A stretch of DNA of 64,000 bases from SABI01 sp963678555 (GCA_963678555.2 CAXXJA010000002.1:620001-684000); one strand, 5' to 3'. Shown: positions 17,141-26,493, numbered from the stretch's first letter. Made by a program: numbers and translations. The notes: a model not told the origin generated them from the sequence alone.

Positions 17141-18282
17141 ATACGTCATTGGCCCCTCTGCTCAGAGGATATTTCTTCGATGGTGAATCCTCGGTGTTTG
17201 TTCATACTGCTGAAGGCAAGGTCGCCGAGGTAACCCTCCCTGCCGATATCTTCGATCGATCAGTCGAACAGCAGATTGACCTCATTCACAGTTCGATTGA
17301 TACGTTTGTTACAAGCAACGGACGATACCCTTCCTGTATCTCGGTAGAGGAGGAACACCTGGTGTACTGTCTCGGGACCACCTACGATGAGGCTGTGAAG
17401 AAGGAATCCTCCTTCTCCAGAAGTATCGGCTATAGAGGCTCCTCAAGACGTTCAGAGGTGATGAAGAACAAGATTTCACTGGTGACCGGCGGAGCTCAGG
17501 GGTTCGGAATCGGCATGGTCAGAGGCCTCATAGAAGAGGGCGGCTTCGTTTTTATTGCAGATATGAACTATGAAGGGGCGAGAGCTCAGGCCTCTGCACT
17601 GAATGAAGAGCATGGAAGGACAGTGTCGGTTCCTCTGGAAGTGAATGTCACAGATGAACACTCCGTGGAGGCGATGATGGACGAGGTTGTCCGTATCACC
17701 GGAGGGCTCGATATCTTCATCAGCAACGCCGGAGTACTTCGTGCAGGAAGCGTCAAAGAGATGACACTGAAGGATTTCGAGTTCGTAACCAGTGTCGACT
17801 ACACCGGTTTCTTCCTCTGCACCAAACATGCTTCTCCTGTCCTGGCTGCCCAGAATGTCGGTTCAGGAGGACGGTATATGAGTGACATTATCGCCATAAG
17901 CAGTAAGAGCGGGCTGGAGGGATCGAATAAGAACGGAGCGTACGCGGGTGCAAAGTTCGGAACGATCGGACTCACCCAGTCCTTCGCTCTGGAACTGGTG
18001 AGAGACAATATCAAGGTCAATGCAGTCTGTCCGGGGAACTTCCTTGACGGGCCGCTGTGGTCAGATCCTGAACGGGGGCTGTTCGTGCAGTACTTCAAGG
18101 CGAACAAAGTTCCCGGAGCGAAGAGTATCGCTGATGTGAGAGCCTTCTATGAATCTAAGGTTCCCCTATCACGAGGATGTACAACAGAAGATGTGATGAG
18201 AGCAGTCTGTTACATCGTTGAACAGAAATATGAAACAGGGCAGGCTGTTCCCGTCACAGGCGGGCAGGTCATGCTGAACTAG
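17137..18282 (+). CDS. SDR dehydrogenase with extra N-terminal domain (sorbitol-6-phosphate dehydrogenase-like)
   Basis: A 381-residue protein. Residues 109-381 are a classical short-chain dehydrogenase: TGGAQGFGIG nucleotide motif at 117-126, NAGVLRAG, a Ser in IAISSKSG, the catalytic pair in GAYAGAKFG, and VNAVCPGNF. The first 108 residues are extra. They read like a small alpha/beta domain ending in HLVYCLGTTYDEAVK and may be a remnant of the aldolase half found in aldolase-SDR fusions such as RhaD-type proteins, but it has no His triad. The partner downstream resembles SorE, so a glucitol-6-phosphate or similar polyol-phosphate role is plausible. AAGGAG precedes the start. Confidence 0.75.
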   Translation: MNTSLAPLLRGYFFDGESSVFVHTAEGKVAEVTLPADIFDRSVEQQIDLIHSSIDTFVTSNGRYPSCISVEEEHLVYCLGTTYDEAVKKESSFSRSIGYRGSSRRSEVMKNKISLVTGGAQGFGIGMVRGLIEEGGFVFIADMNYEGARAQASALNEEHGRTVSVPLEVNVTDEHSVEAMMDEVVRITGGLDIFISNAGVLRAGSVKEMTLKDFEFVTSVDYTGFFLCTKHASPVLAAQNVGSGGRYMSDIIAISSKSGLEGSNKNGAYAGAKFGTIGLTQSFALELVRDNIKVNAVCPGNFLDGPLWSDPERGLFVQYFKANKVPGAKSIADVRAFYESKVPLSRGCTTEDVMRAVCYIVEQKYETGQAVPVTGGQVMLN

Positions 18283-18292
18283 GAGGTTGGCT

Positions 18293-19555
18293 ATGAAAAC
18301 ACGTGCAGTACGTCTATACGGAAAGAATGATCTGAGAATCGAGGAGTTTGAACTCCCTGCCATCACAAAGGATGAGATCCTTGCGAAAATCGTCACCAAC
18401 AGTGTGTGCATGAGTGACCACAAGGCAAGTGAGCAGGGAGCCGACCATAAACGGGTGCCGGACGATGTGGCACAGAATCCGATCATCCTCGGACACGAGT
18501 TCTGCGGTGAGATTATTGAGGTGGGAGACACGTGGAAGGACAGGTTCACCCCAGGCAGCAAGTTCTCCATTCAGCCGGCTCTGAACTACCGGGGCTCTCT
18601 CGATGCCCCCGGCTATTCGTTCAGGTTTATCGGAGGCGATGCCACCTATATCGTGATTCCCCGTGAAGTGATGGAGATGAACTGCCTTCTCCAGTATGAC
18701 GGGGATGCCTACTTCCTGGGCTCTCTTGCAGAACCTGTAAGCTGTATCGTGGGAACCTACCACGCGATGTATCACACGAAGAATGGTTCGTATGTTCACG
18801 AGATGGAGATCGTCGAAGGAGGGAACCTGGCTATTCTCGCAGGGGTCGGACCCATGGGACTCGGTGCGATAGACTATGCGATCCATACTGAACGGAAACC
18901 CGGTCTCATCGTAGTCACTGATATCGACGAGGCGAGGATACAACGGGCCAGAAGCCTGTTCAGCGAGGAGGATGCCGCAGCAGAGGGTGTCAGACTTGTC
19001 TACCTGAATACAAAACATACCGATAACCCCGTACAGGCCCTTCTCGATGCCAGCGGCGGTAACGGGTATAACGACGTGCTCGTCATGGCTCCGGTATCCC
19101 AGCTGGTGGAACAGGCAGATAAGATCCTGAGCAGGGACGGCTGTCTCAACTTCTTCGCAGGTCCCAACAGGACTGATTTCACCGCCTCTCTCAATTTCTA
19201 TAATGTCCACTATGGCTCAACGCATATCGTGGGTACCAGCGGCGGTAACACAGATGATATGATCGAGTCACTGAGGATGATGGAAAGCGGAAAACTCAAC
19301 CCCGCAAGTATGGTGACCCACATAGGAGGACTCGATTCAGTGCCTCAGACTGTCATAGACCTTCCGAGCATCCCGGGAGGGAAGAAACTGATGTATACCC
19401 ACTATAACCTTCCGCTTGTAGCAATCAGTGACTTCGCTGAAATCGGCAGGACTGATCCTTTCTATGCAGCCCTTGCTGACATTACCGAACGCCACAATGG
19501 GCTCTGGTCTCTGGAGGCTGAGCAGTATCTTCTGGAACATGCCCCGAAGGCGTAA
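18293..19555 (+). CDS. Zinc-type dehydrogenase, L-sorbose-1-phosphate reductase (SorE)-like
   Basis: A 420-residue medium-chain dehydrogenase. N-terminal features are VCMSDHK with the zinc-ligand Cys and GHEFCGEI. The nucleotide-binding part has LAGVGPMGLGAIDYAI. Segments such as CLNFFAGP, NFYNVHY, THIVGTSGGNTDDM and MVTHIGGLD strongly recall SorE of enteric L-sorbose operons, which reduces L-sorbose-1-phosphate to D-glucitol-6-phosphate. The start is chosen at 18293 because AGGAGG lies 6 nt upstream; a TTG at 18287 would overlap it. With the SDR before it and the kinase after it, it could form a kinase-reductase-dehydrogenase route from a ketose to fructose-6-phosphate. Confidence 0.82.
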   Translation: MKTRAVRLYGKNDLRIEEFELPAITKDEILAKIVTNSVCMSDHKASEQGADHKRVPDDVAQNPIILGHEFCGEIIEVGDTWKDRFTPGSKFSIQPALNYRGSLDAPGYSFRFIGGDATYIVIPREVMEMNCLLQYDGDAYFLGSLAEPVSCIVGTYHAMYHTKNGSYVHEMEIVEGGNLAILAGVGPMGLGAIDYAIHTERKPGLIVVTDIDEARIQRARSLFSEEDAAAEGVRLVYLNTKHTDNPVQALLDASGGNGYNDVLVMAPVSQLVEQADKILSRDGCLNFFAGPNRTDFTASLNFYNVHYGSTHIVGTSGGNTDDMIESLRMMESGKLNPASMVTHIGGLDSVPQTVIDLPSIPGGKKLMYTHYNLPLVAISDFAEIGRTDPFYAALADITERHNGLWSLEAEQYLLEHAPKA

Positions 19556-19567
19556 AAGGAGGTATGC

Positions 19568-20989
19568 ATGAGTACACACATTGCTATTGATCTGGGAGCT
19601 TCCAATGGACGGGTCATCGTGGGAGACATCACCTCATTCGAGGTCGTTCACCGGTTCATTACACGCAACATACGGATTCTTGACACCACCTACTGGGATC
19701 TTCTCTATATCTATGGAGAGATCCGACAGGGAATCAAGAAGGCTGTAGAGCTCTATGGAAGTGAGATTGTCTCGATCGGTGTAGATACCTGGGGTGTTGA
19801 TCATCTCCTTCTGGATGAGAATAGGGAACCTCTCACCTTCGCCTATCATTACCGTGATGGTCGCACTGACGGAAAAATCGAACAGTTGTGCGCCGAGTAT
19901 GGTAGAGAGCATATCTACCGTGAGACGGGGATTGCCTTCCAGTCGTTCAATACCCTGTATCAGCTGCACGCCCTGAACACACAGAGGCCAGAACTGATGA
20001 AGGTAGCCTCCTATTATCTGAGCATTCCCGATCTGATCACCTACTGGCTTACCGGGCGTATCACGAATGAAATGACTCACGCGTCCACGACACAGCTGTT
20101 TGATCCGCGGAAGATGGACTGGAACAGGACCTTTATCGCAGAGGTGGGACTGAATCCCGACCTGTTCTCACCGGTTATCCCGAGCGGCAGTATCATCGGC
20201 CCGCTGGAACCGGTCCTGAAGGCGGAACTCTTCCTTGACCATGATATCCAGGTGGTGGCCGTCGGGACACACGACACTGCCAGTGCCGTCGCTGCTGTTC
20301 CCGCACGGGAAGGGGAGGACGTACTGTACATCTCAAGCGGTACATGGTCACTGTTCGGAGTGGAAGCTGCAGAGCCAGTGTTGACCGAGGCCGCTCTTCA
20401 AGCCGGTTTTACCAATGAAGTCGGAGTGAACGGGAAGATCCGATTCCTCAAGAACATCATGGGAATGTGGATCCAGCAGGAGTGCGTGAGGCACTGGGAG
20501 AAGAAGGGAGAGACGATCGACTACGGAACGCTTGACCGCGAGACCCTTGATCAGGCTGATTATGAAGGGTATATCGATGTGATGGATGACATGTTCCTCA
20601 AACCCAACTCACCTGATGCACTTATGGAGGACAGGGTGAAGAAGAGCTGTATCCACCTTGGCTTCAGAGCCCCTGAGACGCATGGAGAGGTGATGGTCGC
20701 CATCTACAGGGGGCTGGCAAAGGCCTACCATACCTCACTCAGAGAGATCGAGAAGATCACGGGGAGAACCTATACCCGCATCCACATCATCGGTGGGGGG
20801 TGCAAGAATACGATCCTCGATGAGTGGACAGCGAAGGAGACGGGGTGTGAGGTCGTTGCAGGACCCGTGGAGGCAACAGCGCTTGGAAACCTTCTCGTGC
20901 AGATGAGTGCCATGAAGACCATTCCTTCCCTCGCTTCGGGTCGTGAGATTATCACATCGAGACAGAAGGTGAGAATTTTCACACAATAG
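19568..20989 (+). CDS. FGGY sugar kinase, rhamnulokinase-like
   Basis: A 473-residue carbohydrate kinase of the FGGY family. The phosphate-1 motif is at the N-terminus (IAIDLGASNGRVIVGDI), with SIGVDTWGVDHLLLD, YHYRDGRTDG, then GTHDTASAVAAVP, SSGTWSLFG and the adenosine motif HIIGGGCKN near the C-terminus. The STWSL and TWGVDH patterns place it with RhaB. RhaB-like kinases phosphorylate C1 of ketoses such as L-rhamnulose, L-fuculose or L-xylulose. There is no rhaA or rhaD nearby, so rhamnose is unlikely and a different ketose such as L-sorbose is possible. AAGGAGG precedes the start. It is the last gene of the operon. Confidence 0.85.
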   Translation: MSTHIAIDLGASNGRVIVGDITSFEVVHRFITRNIRILDTTYWDLLYIYGEIRQGIKKAVELYGSEIVSIGVDTWGVDHLLLDENREPLTFAYHYRDGRTDGKIEQLCAEYGREHIYRETGIAFQSFNTLYQLHALNTQRPELMKVASYYLSIPDLITYWLTGRITNEMTHASTTQLFDPRKMDWNRTFIAEVGLNPDLFSPVIPSGSIIGPLEPVLKAELFLDHDIQVVAVGTHDTASAVAAVPAREGEDVLYISSGTWSLFGVEAAEPVLTEAALQAGFTNEVGVNGKIRFLKNIMGMWIQQECVRHWEKKGETIDYGTLDRETLDQADYEGYIDVMDDMFLKPNSPDALMEDRVKKSCIHLGFRAPETHGEVMVAIYRGLAKAYHTSLREIEKITGRTYTRIHIIGGGCKNTILDEWTAKETGCEVVAGPVEATALGNLLVQMSAMKTIPSLASGREIITSRQKVRIFTQ

Positions 20990-21453
20990 TTGATGTAGGC
21001 TGAACGATCTGAGAGCTGGCAGGCTGGTAAAACACCACACTGACAGCTCGCAGCGTTGTACGCAGGGTATCGTGTGAGTGGAAAATCTCCCGGGAAGAGG
21101 ACAGGGCCAGTTCCTTCGGTGCAGGAGCTTCATGGTTACAGGACGACCTTCTGAAAGCAGTGAGACACTCGGACCTGTGTAATAAGGAACAGGCAATGAT
21201 ATTTCAGCGGATGCAGGATGCTCTGCAGGAAGGTCGGCGGGTGGTACATGCATGAAGAGACCAGGTTCCTGAACTCAAGCTGATGGTCCTGTTCGGTTCC
21301 CTGACGACCGTTGAACCCCGGGATGAACACATCGATAGTGAAATTTTCTTCGGGAATAATCGCTGGATGGGTGTGCTGCAACAACACTGGAGTGTAGGTA
21401 ATCAGTTGATCTCGTCGATTGGAGATTACTGCATGACTGAGCGCCTGATCAGG

Positions 21454-21491
21454 TAAAACTGAGCCAGGTAATACACTTAAAATTGAGCCAG
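21454..21491 (+). repeat. Paired IS21-like terminal repeats
   Basis: TAAAACTGAGCCAG (21454-21467) and TAAAATTGAGCCAG (21478-21491) are 14-mers differing at one base. Repeats of the form AAAATTGAGCCA occur in several copies at the ends of IS21-family elements, where IstA binds. No istA or istB gene is present, so this is a remnant end. The family assignment rests on memory of the motif. Confidence 0.4.
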
Positions 21492-21986
21492 AGGGGGGAA
21501 GGATCCTCCACCCGACAGGACAGGTAAACCTGACATCCTCTCCTTGGTTACGGGGGGCACTATCACTAAGATCAGGGAGTCTGCTGTGTATCGTCAAGAA
21601 CGACTACAAGAGAGGGGATGAGGACGAGACAGGAACTTGGATGGGCGGTACCGGGATGTGCACTGCATACTCTCTGAACAACCGGGAAAGACGCTGTCTA
21701 AGCATAGGAAAAACCTTTCAACATCACCTGCCGGCTCAGGCCTGGCACACACAGCTCAAGGAGGCCATACAGTCTGACCTGCCCGTATCCTGCCCTGTTC
21801 CAGATTCTGATTGACTCCTGGTGCTGTAGAGAAACATTTCAAGAATGACAGAAGTCTTTCACGATTTCATATCTGCGATACTGTTCGCTACTCTCCCAGA
21901 TGGTTGTTTCTGAGGTACACCCGGCACATTCTTGGAAATACTGACCACCTGTGAAGAGATGTATGTTGCGCTACGAGTGTGTTATT

Positions 21987-22041
21987 GAATATTTATCCTA
22001 TTATACAGGATAATACCCCTAAGTAGTTGCATAAATATACA
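21987..22041. promoter_or_regulatory. Two ARG-box-like sites upstream of carAB
   Basis: TGAATATTTATCCT (21987-22000) matches TGAATWWWWATTCA at 12 of 14 positions. TGCATAAATATACA (22028-22041) matches the Bacillus-type form TGCATWWWWATTCA at 13 of 14. Their centres are 41 bp apart. A possible promoter, TTGCAT-N17-TAAAGT (22027-22055), overlaps the second site. Similar sites lie before argG and the amino-acid ABC operon. ArgR binding is inferred; no argR is in the window. Confidence 0.55.
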
Positions 22042-22112
22042 GTTTTCTGTAAAGTGCAACACAAAACCATGAACAGGCAACAGACCGTGTTGCAATAAGA
22101 GGGGTGATTCTT

Positions 22113-23198
22113 TTGACGTACAGATATCTTATTCTCAGAGATGGCACGGTATTCAAAGGAAAACCGTTCGGGCATCCTGAAGCCGGCAGTGGTGAAATCG
22201 TGTTCAATACTGCATGCAACAGTTACCCTCAGGTGCTCACTGACAATTCCTATGCCGGGCAGATCGTCGTGATGACCTCAGTACATATCGGCACGTATGG
22301 ATGCAGACCCGATTTCTATCAGCACCTTACCGACAAACCGCTCATCAACGGTATGATCGTCAAGAAACTCTATACAGGAGCAGTCCCTGCAGGGACTGTT
22401 TCTTTAGATTATCTTATGAAGAAGTGGGAGATCCCCGGCGTGAAGGACGTTGATACCCGACGCCTTACCGTTCATATACGGGAGCATGGAGCGATGTACG
22501 GTGCCATGGTGGACACTGATGAAGCACCTGATACAGCCTTGATCAATGAAACCATCACCCGGCTGAAAGCACTTCCTTCAATGAGTGAAAGAGACTTTAT
22601 CACGCTCTGCTCTCAGCCCGGTGCCTCCTTCAGTGAGAAGGGGAAGAGCAGAAGCGTTCTCATTATCGACTACGGTGCGAAGCGGGAAATTATCGAGTCA
22701 ATCAGGCATCTGGATGTAACAGTTGACTCTCTGAGCGCTGATGAGTTCCTCTCTGCATCTGAAGTCGATATCCTGACGTATGACTTTCTCTTCCTGTCAA
22801 ACGGACCGGGAGACCCGAGGTTTCTCGTTGATCAAGTTGAAAAGATACGATCTCTCATAGGGAGGATGGCCATCCGAGGAATCTGTCTCGGTCATCAGCT
22901 CATCTCGCTGGCTCTGGGTGCACAGGTAGAGAAGATGGCCTACGGTCACCACGGTTCAAACCACCCTGTCCTCAACACAGAAAGAGATACCGTATGTATC
23001 ACAAGCCAGAACCATACCTATACGGTAGAAGAGTCGTCTCTCCCTGAAGATGCACACGTGTGGTTCACAAACCTGAATGACGGAAGTGTGGAAGGTCTGA
23101 TCTTACAAGCAAAGAACGTAATGTGTACGCAGTTCCACCCTGAATCTGCCCCGGGAACACATGATGCCCTCTATGTGTTCGAAGATTTCCTGACCTGA
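22113..23198 (+). CDS. carA: Carbamoyl-phosphate synthase, small (glutaminase) subunit
   Basis: Hydrolyses glutamine and channels ammonia to CarB for pyrimidine and arginine synthesis. The protein has 361 residues from the TTG at 22113, chosen because AGAGGGG ends 8 nt upstream; a GTG at 22104 would lie inside that Shine-Dalgarno. The N-terminal domain begins RYLILRDGTVFKG. The class I amidotransferase domain has LSNGPGDPR, the nucleophile Cys in GICLGHQLI, and the His-Glu pair in QFHPESAPG. It forms an operon with carB 15 bp downstream. Confidence 0.95.
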   Translation: MTYRYLILRDGTVFKGKPFGHPEAGSGEIVFNTACNSYPQVLTDNSYAGQIVVMTSVHIGTYGCRPDFYQHLTDKPLINGMIVKKLYTGAVPAGTVSLDYLMKKWEIPGVKDVDTRRLTVHIREHGAMYGAMVDTDEAPDTALINETITRLKALPSMSERDFITLCSQPGASFSEKGKSRSVLIIDYGAKREIIESIRHLDVTVDSLSADEFLSASEVDILTYDFLFLSNGPGDPRFLVDQVEKIRSLIGRMAIRGICLGHQLISLALGAQVEKMAYGHHGSNHPVLNTERDTVCITSQNHTYTVEESSLPEDAHVWFTNLNDGSVEGLILQAKNVMCTQFHPESAPGTHDALYVFEDFLT

Positions 23199-23213
23199 GA
23201 AGTGAGGTGAATG

Positions 23214-26200
23214 ATGGCAGTTGACATGAAGAACAGTAAGGTATTGATACTCGGAAGCGGACCGATCGTGATCGGCCAGGGGTGTGAGTTCGACTATTCC
23301 GGAACACAGGCTCTGATCGCTCTCAAGGAGAAAGGCTACGAGGCTGTGGTGGTGAACCCGAACCCTGCGACCGTGATGAACTCCTCGGTTCTGGGGGGGA
23401 AGATCTATATGGAACCTCTGGAGGTTCCCTATATCGAACAGATCATAGAGAAAGAGAAACCCGGCGGGATTATCGGCACCTTCGGCGGTCAGACAGCCCT
23501 CAACCTGACAATGGAACTCCATCAACAGGGAGTGCTCGAGAAGTATGGGGTGAAACTCCTTGGTGTTTCCGTGGAAGCGATCCGCAGGGGTGAAGACAGA
23601 CAGGAATTCAAGGACCTGGTCACCCGACTCGGATACAGGAGTCCTGAATCACTCCTTGCCCATTCGCTTGAAGAAGCGCGTTCCTTTCATGAATCGTTTT
23701 CCCTTCCTCTGATTCTCCGCCCTTCCTACACTCTTGGCGGCGTCGGAGGCGGTATCATAGAAAAGGAAGAATCGTTTGATTCCATGGTGAACACTGCCCT
23801 TCAGGCCTCTACCGTCCATGAGGTGCTTATCGAGCAGTCCCTGCTCGGCTGGGCTGAATTTGAGATGGAGGTGATAGCCGATGCGACCGGGAACGCCATC
23901 GTCGTCTGTTCGATCGAGAATATCGACCCGATGGGAATCCATACCGGAGATTCCATCACGATGGCTCCGGCGATCAACCTTCCCGACCATGTCTATCAGG
24001 ATATGAGGGATGCCTCTCTTGCTATCATCAGAGAAGTGGGTGTCACCAGTGGCGGGGTGAATGTTCAGTTCGCGATCAATCCGGACACCTATGAGATGAT
24101 GGTTATCGAGATGAACCCCAGGGTGAGCCGCTCCTCCGCCCTTGCCAGCAAGGCTACCGGGTACCCCATTGCAAGGGTATCGCTTCTTCTTGCACTCGGG
24201 TATTCATTGGATCAGGTGCAGAATGAGATAACCCGCACCACGAGTGCCGCATTTGAGCCGACTCTGGATTATATGGCGGTGAAGGTCCCCCGTTTCGAAC
24301 TTGAGAAGTTCCCTCTTGCCACCAGCACCCTCGGAACACAGATGAGAAGTGTAGGGGAGTCTCTCGCACTCGGCAGAACGTTCATCGAAGCACTCAACAA
24401 GGGAATCAGAGGCTGTGAAGACGGTAGGGAAGGTCTCGTTCCTCTCTCATGCATCACCGGCTACGGTAACGGGAACGTTGCAACAATCCTATCGGTCCTT
24501 CATTCTCTCCATCCGTATAAGATCCACGCCCTCTACTCCTTCCTGAAGATGAGCGGGTACGGTGCCTTTGAAAGTGCCCGTCAGATCACTCAGTACCATC
24601 CCTTCATCATTCAGGAGGTATGGGAACAGGTTGAGTTTGATCTTGCTCTGGAAGATACAGGGCTGACCCGCGAACGTCTCCTGGCAGCGAAGGCCCGGGG
24701 AATGAGTGCGAAGAGGATCGCACAGATTCTTCATGTCAGTCCTCAGCAGATCTCCCGTGCCATGGAGGAATACGGTATCAGTGCAGGAATTCATGTGGTG
24801 GACACCTGCGCCGGGGAATTCGAGGTCTCCACTCCCTACTGTTATCTCACCTATGGTGAGTTCAGTGAGACACGTCCCGTGGGACCGCGCAATGTGCTTA
24901 TCATAGCAAGCGGACCCAACCGGGTCGGTCAGGGGCTCGAGTTCGATACCTGCTGTACTCAGGCAGCGCTTGCCTACAAGGAGGCTGGACGGAAGGTCAT
25001 CATGGTCAACAACAATCCAGAAACGGTGAGTACCGACTATACGATCAGCGACAGACTCTACATGGAAACCCTCACACATGAGGAGGTGCTGACTATCATC
25101 GATAAGGAGCACATCGAGGAAGTGGTTGTCCAACTTGGCGGGCAGACACCTCTCAAGCTCCTGGGAGAACTCAGGAAGCACCACGTGAAGATACCAGGCA
25201 CTTCGTATGACAGCATCGAGATCTGCGATGAGAGGAAGAAATTCTCTCAGCTGCTTGACAGTCTCGATGTACACACGAGTCCCAACCGCTCAGCCACAGA
25301 TATCTCACAGGTGAGGGCCCTCGCTCAGGAAGTGACCTATCCTCTCATAGTACGACCCTCGCATGTCCTTGGAGGAGCAAGGATGGAAGTACTGTACAAT
25401 GATCATGATCTTGAGACCTACCTGTCTCACCCTATGGTGATAGATGAGGAAAACCCTCTCCTGATAGACTACTTCCTCGAAGATGCCTTCGAGTATGATG
25501 TCGATGTAGTCTCGGATGGCATTTCCATCTATATCTGCGGTATCATGCAGCACATTGAGGCGGCCGGTATCCACTCAGGTGATTCCGCGGCAGTGTTCCC
25601 GCCGTATCAGCTTAGTGAGACCATGAAAAGCGAGATGGTGAGAATTGCAAAAAACCTGGCACAGACACTTCAGGTGAAGGGCCTGATGAATATCCAATTT
25701 GCGAGCAAGAATGAGAGGCTCTATGTCATTGAGGTGAACCCGAGGGCAAGCAGGACTATCCCGTTCCTGTCAAAGACCACAGCCGTCGACATCATCAGTA
25801 TGGCAGTGAAGGTATGGGAAGGACAGAGCCTTGCAGATCAGGGCATCGTTGCTGAGGACGGGGGAGTGGGTATGGGAGAGTGCATAACCGGCTGGGCGGT
25901 GAAGGAGGCCGTGTTCTCCTTCGGCAGGTTCTCTCACCTTGATCCCCTTCTCGGACCTCAGATGAAATCCACCGGTGAGGTGGTCGGCGTCGGGCAGTCC
26001 TTCGGAGAGGCCTATTACAAGAGTCAGACTGCCAGCGGTAATCCACTTCCTCTCAGCGGCAAGGTGTGTGTCAGCGTTACCTCGTCTGACCAGAAAAAGG
26101 TCGTGCCCATCATACGGGACCTTATCGGACTCGGTTTCACGATCGCGGCGACCAGGGGAACCGCAGGTGTGCTGTTTGATCACGGAATTATCTGTGAGGT

Positions 26201-26435
26201 GCTTCCCAAGGAGGGTGAGGGGCACCCGAATATCGTCGATCAGCTTGAAAACGGAATGATCGATCTGCTTATCAACACCCCGAAGGGTAAAAGAGCTCAT
26301 GAAAGTTCAATCTCTCTGAGGCAGATGGCTCTCATACATGCCATTCCCTATACAACGACACTCTCTGCGGCCAGAGCGGCAGTGGAAGCCATCACGTTCG
26401 CAAAAGGTGGTACCATTCACATTACAGAGATCTGA
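23214..26435 (+). CDS. carB: Carbamoyl-phosphate synthase, large subunit
   Basis: Makes carbamoyl phosphate from bicarbonate, ammonia and two ATP. At 1073 residues it is full length. Two homologous ATP-grasp halves are visible: GSGPIVIGQGCEFDYSG at the start, and the second half from about 560 with SGPNRVGQGLEFD. LRPSYTLGGVGGG in the first half and VRPSHVLGGARM in the second are the glycine-rich loops. An MGS-like allosteric domain ends the protein. Start 23214 is preferred over the ATG three bases earlier because GAGG then lies 6 nt upstream. Confidence 0.96.
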   Translation: MAVDMKNSKVLILGSGPIVIGQGCEFDYSGTQALIALKEKGYEAVVVNPNPATVMNSSVLGGKIYMEPLEVPYIEQIIEKEKPGGIIGTFGGQTALNLTMELHQQGVLEKYGVKLLGVSVEAIRRGEDRQEFKDLVTRLGYRSPESLLAHSLEEARSFHESFSLPLILRPSYTLGGVGGGIIEKEESFDSMVNTALQASTVHEVLIEQSLLGWAEFEMEVIADATGNAIVVCSIENIDPMGIHTGDSITMAPAINLPDHVYQDMRDASLAIIREVGVTSGGVNVQFAINPDTYEMMVIEMNPRVSRSSALASKATGYPIARVSLLLALGYSLDQVQNEITRTTSAAFEPTLDYMAVKVPRFELEKFPLATSTLGTQMRSVGESLALGRTFIEALNKGIRGCEDGREGLVPLSCITGYGNGNVATILSVLHSLHPYKIHALYSFLKMSGYGAFESARQITQYHPFIIQEVWEQVEFDLALEDTGLTRERLLAAKARGMSAKRIAQILHVSPQQISRAMEEYGISAGIHVVDTCAGEFEVSTPYCYLTYGEFSETRPVGPRNVLIIASGPNRVGQGLEFDTCCTQAALAYKEAGRKVIMVNNNPETVSTDYTISDRLYMETLTHEEVLTIIDKEHIEEVVVQLGGQTPLKLLGELRKHHVKIPGTSYDSIEICDERKKFSQLLDSLDVHTSPNRSATDISQVRALAQEVTYPLIVRPSHVLGGARMEVLYNDHDLETYLSHPMVIDEENPLLIDYFLEDAFEYDVDVVSDGISIYICGIMQHIEAAGIHSGDSAAVFPPYQLSETMKSEMVRIAKNLAQTLQVKGLMNIQFASKNERLYVIEVNPRASRTIPFLSKTTAVDIISMAVKVWEGQSLADQGIVAEDGGVGMGECITGWAVKEAVFSFGRFSHLDPLLGPQMKSTGEVVGVGQSFGEAYYKSQTASGNPLPLSGKVCVSVTSSDQKKVVPIIRDLIGLGFTIAATRGTAGVLFDHGIICEVLPKEGEGHPNIVDQLENGMIDLLINTPKGKRAHESSISLRQMALIHAIPYTTTLSAARAAVEAITFAKGGTIHITEI

Positions 26436-26438
26436 CAC

Positions 26439-26493
26439 CGCACCGGTGCGATTGACTCCGGCAGGCAGGGCACAAGGAGTGGTACCTGCCTGA
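26439..26493 (+). terminator. Hairpins after carB
   Basis: A perfect 12-bp palindrome, CGCACCGGTGCG (26439-26450), starts 3 bases after the carB stop. A second hairpin pairs CAGGCAGG (26462-26469) with CCTGCCTG (26485-26492). Neither has a T-run, so they may act as a rho-dependent or mRNA-protecting structure rather than an intrinsic terminator. Confidence 0.4.

Larger units (their letters stand above)
20990..22103. other. Decayed intergenic DNA with mobile-element traces
   Basis: Over 1.1 kb without an intact gene. On the plus strand near 21250-21455, an open segment reads KLMVLFGSLTTVEP followed by DSEIFF, which weakly recalls a nucleotidyltransferase (GS...D-x-D/E) but is interrupted by stops. 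Two IS21-like end repeats lie at 21454-21491. An open frame on the minus strand (21136-21597) reads through these repeats and is not a credible gene. I see no terminator for the upstream operon. The last 120 bp are the carA promoter region. Confidence 0.5.

Noticed and set aside
18314..19210. 298-codon frame antisense to the SorE-like gene
   Set aside because: The sense strand encodes a recognisable dehydrogenase with a perfect ribosome site; the antisense product has no motif.
21136..21597. 153-codon frame on the minus strand
   Set aside because: It reads through the IS21-like end repeats and has Cys/Pro-rich, low-quality composition typical of a chance frame.
22104..22106. GTG as the carA start codon
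   Set aside because: It lies inside the AGAGGGG Shine-Dalgarno that fits the TTG at 22113.
24489..25274. 261-codon frame antisense to carB
   Set aside because: It is a shadow of a well-conserved enzyme; codon bias of carB in this GC range often leaves the opposite frame open.
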